64,000 nucleotides of DNA. It comes from JABSOG01 sp965277695 (GTDB lineage: Bacteria > Pseudomonadota > Gammaproteobacteria > Enterobacterales > Alteromonadaceae). The translations under genes were made by a program, and so were the position numbers. Within the stretch, counting starts at the first letter, position 1, and every line of letters begins with the position of its first letter. Of the stretch, positions 58,506-64,000 are shown piece after piece. The notes beneath the pieces are model-generated. The model made no database searches. It had not been told where the DNA came from and saw nothing but the letters and a program-made list of their open reading frames with translations. The stretch lies in contig CBDIDQ010000059.1 of NCBI GenBank assembly GCA_965277695.1, positions 62,001-126,000 on the forward strand. The letters are read 5' to 3'.

Positions 58506-59261
58506 TTATGACTCGACTGCTGTTTCGGCTGCTTGTTCTACCGCAATAAAAGGTTCACATGACTGTGGACTGAATTTTTTCCAGTTCTGTGGTGAGGGCA
58601 TCAGAAACTCGGGGGTATTTTGCCCCTGCGCTTGTTTGGCGGTCATGATCAGGTCAAACGAAATGGATACCCGATCTTCGTTGGTTTCGTTGGCGGCGAC
58701 ATCATGGGTCTGTTTGGCCGGAAACAGTAATAATCGTCCTTCGGTTGGGGTGTAACTAGCTTGTTGAAAATTGAGCGGGTTATGTTCGCTGTAACCTTCG
58801 GTCATATTGCTGCCAATGCCGTTGGATAACTCGTTATGCTTGATATCATTAAAAAATCGGGTTTGACCGCTATTGCCCTCTTTGGGCACTGAGACATAAT
58901 ATACCGCGCTGAGATTGGCGTTATGATGGGCGTGGGGCGCAATCCACTGTCCTTTACGGGCGATCACAGGCCAAGAGCGTTGAATATACAGGTCAATTTT
59001 GGATAAATCGTGACCCAGTGTCTTGAGGTAAGCTAAGGCATGATGTTCGACTTGTGCGGTTAACCAGGCAAATACCGGATCATTATGGATTGCATCGACT
59101 TTATGCACATCACCTGTCCAGCTAGCGGTATCATGAGTACGCTTTTTACCGGCGTTATCATGTAGCTGATGAATGCGTTCAAGCTGACAGGCTTGGTATT
59201 GCTCCTGCTCAGGCAGGTCGGTGTAATAAATGGCAAGTGGAAACCAAACGTCTATGGCCAT
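58506..59261 (-). CDS. Putative 2-oxoglutarate/Fe(II) oxygenase (TIGR02466-like)
   Basis: 251 residues. Candidate iron ligands lie in WIAPHAHHNANLSAVYYVS (His110 and His112) and in LLFPAKQTHDVAANE (His186), with Arg197 in DRVSISFDLI as the likely 2-oxoglutarate contact. The order fits the TIGR02466 group of putative non-haem iron oxygenases. No known substrate. It is upstream of the prolyl-hydroxylase-like gene on the same strand. Two oxygenases beside a synthase lacking tailoring domains suggest hydroxylation of the polyketide, or of the neighbouring glycine-rich proteins; the sequence cannot decide. Confidence 0.75.
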   Translation of the reverse strand: MAIDVWFPLAIYYTDLPEQEQYQACQLERIHQLHDNAGKKRTHDTASWTGDVHKVDAIHNDPVFAWLTAQVEHHALAYLKTLGHDLSKIDLYIQRSWPVIARKGQWIAPHAHHNANLSAVYYVSVPKEGNSGQTRFFNDIKHNELSNGIGSNMTEGYSEHNPLNFQQASYTPTEGRLLLFPAKQTHDVAANETNEDRVSISFDLIMTAKQAQGQNTPEFLMPSPQNWKKFSPQSCEPFIAVEQAAETAVES

Positions 59262-59360
59262 GTAATTAGTATCCTATCGTTGATTGAGAATAATTGACTG
59301 ACAATTGTTCATTGACAGTGCCCCCTTTAAACGGCGTTGAGGGCACTAAACGTTGAGCTG

Positions 59361-61043
59361 TTACTGGGCATTGACAGCACTGCTTTTTGCCATCGAGGCG
59401 TTCATCGCTGCTGCTTCGGCTGGATTGAGCGCAGGGGAAGGTACACTGTCGACTTCCCTGCCGTGGCCTAGCACTGAGCTGGCTAAGAAACTGAAATCCC
59501 GGCCTCTTTGTTGCGCCCGACCATGGCAACCCTGACAGCCACCCATGGTATAAGTGGGTTTAGGTACTGGGCCGTTATAGGTCAAACCCAGCGAAATATT
59601 GCCTGACAAGTCACCGTTATCACGATCATTGATAAACAGCAAATTGTCGTCTGGACCTCTAACACCACCGCTAAATAACTGGATACCTGGCTGGCTGCTT
59701 TCTACCACGATGTTGGCGAGGTAATAATCTAGCGTTGTTTGGTCACTCGTCGGCACCGCTTGTACGCCTTTTAACCGATAGTTGGCCCATATGTTATCAC
59801 TGTCAAGATCCTTGATGGTGGCGGCAACTTGATTGTTGACATCATTGACTTGTGAGGTGATGGTATCGGGTTGTACCACTGTGGTGAAATCCATGGAGAT
59901 CGGACCTGCGTTGGGCAGATTGTAACTGTGTTGCGTATTGGTTGCTGTGGGCTGCCCTGGCGCATTGACACCGTATGCACCGGTGGCGATTGCCGTATAG
60001 GACGTCGGTGTACCATTATTATATTGTAGCTTGTTATAGGTGGTTTTGTAGGCCGGATCAGTAATGACGCCGTTGCCGTCACGGGTCACGGAATCAACAT
60101 GTTCAAATGTGGTAAAAATAAACGATTGATAATTAGCGGTTTTTTGAATGATATGCAAGGCGACCATGGCAAACGTTTCAGAAACGACATTAGGCTTACC
60201 ATCACCATTGGCAACATAATAGGTTGCCACTGCCTGATGGTATGTGGACGGATCGCTGTTTTTTATATCCCGGACTCGACGCCAAGCCGATTTAACTTCA
60301 AGGGTTTCATTGGGCATAATAAACGATCGGGAATTAGATGGTTGGAAAGGTTGATTATAAACATACCTGACTTCTGTATCATTGACTTTGGCCATGTACA
60401 GCACCGGAAAATCCTGGTCATTAGAATTTTGATAGTAAAGAAAGTTCTGACCGATTTCATTGGTTTCATCAAGATTGACATATTGCCCATTGGGCACCGT
60501 GAATTGATGGTTGAGTAGGTTAGGCGCAGTGCCAGTTTCATAAAAAGTATAATAAATTGGCGCGTTACCTATCGGTGATCGAGGTTGGTTGATCAGGTTA
60601 GGGTTCTCCGAGTTCTGGTAATTAGCGCCAGCATCAATATTGGCTTGAGTTTTCGGCAGTACATAATAAGGAAAAGCTTCGGTGCGATGATAAAGGCTTT
60701 CAAACACCAGTGGATTGGAAAAATTAGGTGTTTTGCCAGTATCAATAAAGTTTTGGTTTGATACGGCATGTCCTCTACCTGCGCCATTAGTCAAAGTGGC
60801 TGCGGTTAACTGGTTTGACGCAATAAACAAACGCCAAGCATAGTTGGCCAGTTGGGTCTGATTGGCTGACGGCACCAAATCAGTCGGATATTGAAAACCA
60901 TTTTGTCGCAAATCATCTTTGGTTATCGGGCCACCGTCATTGGTGGTCGCATGGCTTGGCAGTACGGCGAGCAAACTGGCTGATACCAGTGCGCTCAGGG
61001 CCGTGGTGCTGAGTATTTTGTTAATATGGTTTGACGCTTTCAT
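59361..61043 (-). CDS. Exported protein with a single c-type haem motif
   Basis: 560 residues with a signal peptide (about 1-32, ending SHA before TTNDGG). One CxxCH haem motif, CQGCHG, lies near the C-terminus (Cys503, Cys506, His507) in TMGGCQGCHGRAQQRG. The large N-terminal part is not a known cytochrome fold and looks beta-rich (QTQLANYAWRLFIASNQLT, TFYETGT, SAWRRVRD). Similar proteins are annotated only as cytochrome-like or hypothetical. It would be matured in the periplasm. It lies about 100 bases behind the oxygenase pair on the same strand; whether it belongs to the pathway is unclear. Confidence 0.7.
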   Translation of the reverse strand: MKASNHINKILSTTALSALVSASLLAVLPSHATTNDGGPITKDDLRQNGFQYPTDLVPSANQTQLANYAWRLFIASNQLTAATLTNGAGRGHAVSNQNFIDTGKTPNFSNPLVFESLYHRTEAFPYYVLPKTQANIDAGANYQNSENPNLINQPRSPIGNAPIYYTFYETGTAPNLLNHQFTVPNGQYVNLDETNEIGQNFLYYQNSNDQDFPVLYMAKVNDTEVRYVYNQPFQPSNSRSFIMPNETLEVKSAWRRVRDIKNSDPSTYHQAVATYYVANGDGKPNVVSETFAMVALHIIQKTANYQSFIFTTFEHVDSVTRDGNGVITDPAYKTTYNKLQYNNGTPTSYTAIATGAYGVNAPGQPTATNTQHSYNLPNAGPISMDFTTVVQPDTITSQVNDVNNQVAATIKDLDSDNIWANYRLKGVQAVPTSDQTTLDYYLANIVVESSQPGIQLFSGGVRGPDDNLLFINDRDNGDLSGNISLGLTYNGPVPKPTYTMGGCQGCHGRAQQRGRDFSFLASSVLGHGREVDSVPSPALNPAEAAAMNASMAKSSAVNAQ

Positions 61044-61328
61044 CGCATAGCTCCATGGGTTGGATGTTTTTTTTAAATCAGTTCAACCCCATCATGGGGT
61101 GCCTGTCCAGCATTCATGAAACAAATAACTTAATCAGCACACTAGCGGTATATTATTAAGAAATCGATCTAAGGTTTCTTGTCGCAGTGAGCACTACTGA
61201 TCTGGGGATGTCCCAGAAACGCTATAAAAGAGCCTAGACCATATTGCTGAAAGTTGTAATTCATTTGGTCAAAAAAAATAATTTTCTTACCCGAGGCGGG
61301 AATTACGGGAAGGTGTATGGCAAGCCCA

Positions 61329-63050
61329 TCAAATCTTAAATTGCCGTACATGTTCACCGAGTTGTTTGGTTAGGTTAGTTAACTGCTCTATCGATACCGA
61401 GGTGCCAGTGACATTGCTGGAGGTTTGTGCCGCAATGGCGTTGATGTTGACGATTTTCTGGTTAATTTGTGCGGTAACGGTCGCTTGTTCTTGAGCCGCA
61501 TTGGCAATGTGTTCGTTGGTTTGGCTGATGTGGGAGACCGCTTTGTTGATCCGATGGATCGATGCGCCTGCCTTGTTCGCATGGTCAACGCCTTGGGTGG
61601 TCTGGTGTTTACTTTCCTCCATGCCTTCGACGGCTTTGGTCGCGCCACTTTGCAAGGTTTCGATGAGTGTCTGAATTTGTCGAGTGGAGTCGTGGGTTCT
61701 TTTAGCCAGCGCCCTGACTTCATCTGCTACCACCGCAAAACCTTTGCCAGATTCGCCAGCCCGAGCCGCTTCAATAGCGGCATTGAGGGCGAGTAAATTA
61801 GTCTGCTCTGAAATATTGCGAATAACATCCAACACCATATCAATATTGACACTAGCTTCGTTGACCTGTTGCATCACTTCACTGACGGCGGTAATTTTAT
61901 CCGATAAGGTGTGGATCACTTTAATGGTTGAATCGACAATCTGTTGCCCTTCCCGAGAATAGTCCTCAGCTTCTTTGGTCGCCGTTGCCGCGTCTTGGGT
62001 ATTATGCACCACCTCACTAATACTCATCGACATCTGATTGACCGCAGCAGCCACCAATTCAGTCTCTTGGTGTTGCGCGGTGACCGAAGCCTGACTGTCA
62101 GACATCATCTGTTGAGCACTGTCCATAGATTCATTCACTTGCCGGGTCGCCTCAACCACCTGGGTGACTATCTGCTGAAATTGCGTCAACATTTGATTAA
62201 ACGCCCCCGCAGTAGCCCCGAGTTCATCACCGCCGCTTAAATCAATCCGTCGAGATAAATCTGAATTGCGGTTGATGTCTTCAATCGCCGATTTCATGAT
62301 TTGTAAAGCAGGCACTATCGCGCGAGTTAAAATAATACTAAAACTGGCCCCGGCAATAACAATAATAACTAACATGCCAAAAGACAGTGCAGACAGCCGC
62401 TCATTGGTTTCACTGACTTGGGTTGCGGCACTTTGCAACTGCGCCTGAGCATTAGCAAGCTTGGTTTTTGCTTGGCCAACCTGAGTCCGGCTAAATTGGT
62501 TCTGTGCCTGAGCCAAATAGAGCAGGGCAGTGATTTCATCATCAATGGCCTCACCTGTGGTACGGGATTTGGCCAGCAATGCATTGCCCAAGCCGCGATT
62601 GTCATCAATATAGGCGTCAACGGCTGCAATCATCAAGTCAGTGAATTGTGTTAGGTTTTGCTGTAAGTTTTGTACCTTAACGGGTTCAAAAACCGCGAGT
62701 TTATCCAGCTTTAACAGCAGTCGGGCTGTGGCTGCTTCAGCATTGCTTTCTGATTCGTTGAGCCAGCTAGAGGATAAGTCGTACATCCAGTATCTGACTT
62801 GCGAGAACTGGGCAGCAATTTCATTGATTAACGTCTGCCGGATCAATGCATTGCCCTGATGAGCAATGGCAGACTCCTGAGATTTTACTGCGTTAAACTG
62901 GCTGCTGAGGATCGCGTTTTGTTGCTCAATAACAGCATCAGAGGTGCTGACAGCATTGATCAACACCAATTGAATTAGAATCAATAGTCCGGCAAAAGTG
63001 GCGCTGAACAAATAAATTTTGTGTTCGATTAAAACATGGCTCATTTTCAT
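61329..63050 (-). CDS. Methyl-accepting chemotaxis protein
   Basis: 573 residues: membrane helix about 13-34, a mostly helical periplasmic sensor to about 222 (four-helix-bundle-like), a second helix about 223-245 (LSFGMLVIIVIAGASFSIIL), a HAMP linker and the cytoplasmic signalling rod. The kinase-contact tip EQTNLLALNAAIEAARAGES and GFAVVADEVRALAKR lies near 415. No C-terminal CheR-tether pentapeptide is visible. The ligand cannot be inferred. A second chemoreceptor gene lies upstream on the same strand. Confidence 0.93.
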   Translation of the reverse strand: MKMSHVLIEHKIYLFSATFAGLLILIQLVLINAVSTSDAVIEQQNAILSSQFNAVKSQESAIAHQGNALIRQTLINEIAAQFSQVRYWMYDLSSSWLNESESNAEAATARLLLKLDKLAVFEPVKVQNLQQNLTQFTDLMIAAVDAYIDDNRGLGNALLAKSRTTGEAIDDEITALLYLAQAQNQFSRTQVGQAKTKLANAQAQLQSAATQVSETNERLSALSFGMLVIIVIAGASFSIILTRAIVPALQIMKSAIEDINRNSDLSRRIDLSGGDELGATAGAFNQMLTQFQQIVTQVVEATRQVNESMDSAQQMMSDSQASVTAQHQETELVAAAVNQMSMSISEVVHNTQDAATATKEAEDYSREGQQIVDSTIKVIHTLSDKITAVSEVMQQVNEASVNIDMVLDVIRNISEQTNLLALNAAIEAARAGESGKGFAVVADEVRALAKRTHDSTRQIQTLIETLQSGATKAVEGMEESKHQTTQGVDHANKAGASIHRINKAVSHISQTNEHIANAAQEQATVTAQINQKIVNINAIAAQTSSNVTGTSVSIEQLTNLTKQLGEHVRQFKI

Positions 63051-63244
63051 CTAGGGGCATCTCAGGCTAAAATTGTTAATAGAACCCTGATAATATGTAC
63101 GTATTTTGTTAACTTCGCTATGGTAAACTGGGGGAGATTAGTTAAATAAAATGATCACTTATTGAGGGGATTATCGTGTTGTGATTCTGGTGTTGTGATT
63201 CTAGTATTGATGCTACAGGCGAGAGTGACTGTAGCATTGCAACA

Positions 63245-64000
63245 TTAAAATAAATCAATTTCGGTATCGACCACCGTTTGTCCATGACCCTCAAATCTCA
63301 GTTTTTCATCAATTAAGCGAGAAATACTATCAGTGATCTGCGTACTGACATCTTCGGCCAGCGCCATCTTCTGATAGATTTTATTGCTGAGATGATCATC
63401 AATGTTTTCAGTTTCTAGTGATTGGAGTGCTGCTATCATCTCGCTGATGGTAGTGTGGAATGCCTGATGGGGTTGGTCGATTTGGGCATATGAAGGCAAG
63501 TGGCCGTAGTGCTGGTTACCGAGCTGATGGTACCACTGACCAAAAGTACTGCGCTGTGGGTCGGTCAGTGAGTCCTTGGCTTCTGCTGACTCAGCGCCTA
63601 AGTCAATCGCCCGATAAGCCGTTTGTAAGAAAGTCAGATGATCGAGCTTAACCAGAATAAAGTCGTTGAGCATTCGGGCAAAGTTGACCCGTTCATACAT
63701 TTTTTCAGCACCGTCGGCAAAATGCTTAAACGAGTGATCAAAATCTGTCATCAAACTTTTAAAATGACTGTTTAACTGGGTTAACTCGCTGGTGTTGACC
63801 ACCACTTTTTTACTGGTGTCTAATACCACCAAAATTGAGCTACCAATATCTGTGGTGGCCTGTTTGGTGATCTCCGCCAGCTTGCGCACTTCGTCGGCAA
63901 CCACTGCAAATCCCCGTCCAGCTTCACCAGCTCGGGCGGCTTCAATAGCGGCGTTTAACGCCAACAAATTAGTTTGGTCAGCAATTTGTGCAATGGTTTG
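63245..64000 (-). CDS. Chemoreceptor with CZB-like zinc-binding domain (partial)
   Basis: Only the C-terminal 250 or so residues are in the window; the gene continues beyond 64000. The visible part holds the signalling tip (ADQTNLLALNAAIEAARAGE, GFAVVADEVRKLAEITKQ) followed by a CZB-like region: FILVKLDHLTFLQTAYRAI, STFGQWYHQLGNQHYGHL and DQPHQAFHTTI. In CZB domains a cysteine normally precedes the FGxW motif as a zinc ligand; here the position reads Ser. Such soluble or inner-membrane receptors sense redox or zinc state. Confidence 0.85.
   Translation of the reverse strand, partial: QTIAQIADQTNLLALNAAIEAARAGEAGRGFAVVADEVRKLAEITKQATTDIGSSILVVLDTSKKVVVNTSELTQLNSHFKSLMTDFDHSFKHFADGAEKMYERVNFARMLNDFILVKLDHLTFLQTAYRAIDLGAESAEAKDSLTDPQRSTFGQWYHQLGNQHYGHLPSYAQIDQPHQAFHTTISEMIAALQSLETENIDDHLSNKIYQKMALAEDVSTQITDSISRLIDEKLRFEGHGQTVVDTEIDLF

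Overview
The window looks like the chromosome of a free-living gammaproteobacterium, probably Alteromonadales- or Oceanospirillales-like. This rests on gene content and order (yibN-grxC-secB-gpsA-trmL, an Ile/Val operon behind a leader-peptide attenuator, FadB-type multifunctional enzymes) and on protein style. No rRNA or tRNA gene is seen, so the placement is an inference.

Layout. 1-1.3 kb: a 12-bp minisatellite abutting a decayed AlbA/Schlafen-type regulator. 1.7-6 kb: a methylthioribose salvage operon (mtnK, mtnA, class II aldolase fused to a short-chain dehydrogenase). 6-7.8 kb: decay zone with a chorismate mutase pseudogene, a vapBC module whose antitoxin is frameshifted, and a ccdA remnant. 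8-11 kb: housekeeping block (rhodanese, glutaredoxin, SecB, GpsA, TrmL), then a 4'-phosphopantetheinyl transferase. 12-20.6 kb: two unknown exported proteins, fumarylacetoacetase, a cation-efflux protein and a three-gene beta-oxidation operon. 20.6-27 kb: mobile and decayed zone (Rpn remnant, an IS1634-like element with target duplication, transporter fragment) and two exported proteins. 27.7-34.7 kb: ilvL leader, attenuator, ilvE-D-A and both acetolactate synthase subunits.

34.9-59.3 kb is the most interesting region. It carries homologues of the four genes that make a hydroxymalonyl-ACP extender unit (FkbK-, FkbI-, FkbH- and FkbJ-like, no O-methyltransferase). It also has a giant modular polyketide synthase starting with a fatty acyl-AMP ligase. 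That synthase has two modules without acyltransferase and one with; a 2-nt frameshift inside the acyltransferase splits the gene. Two 2-oxoglutarate/Fe(II) oxygenases follow. Between the extender-unit genes and the synthase lie five genes for an unfamiliar protein family. Four proteins carry a glycine-rich (GGX)n module with two cysteines exactly 76 residues apart, with no gaps. The fifth is a stand-alone copy of a domain that in one of the four is fused to the module. I do not recognise this family; its position suggests that it works with the polyketide pathway.

59.4-64 kb: an exported protein with one c-type haem motif and two chemoreceptors, the last running off the window.

A recurring theme is slippage: short tandem repeats between and inside genes, and one- or two-base frameshifts in dispensable genes, while the housekeeping genes read cleanly.
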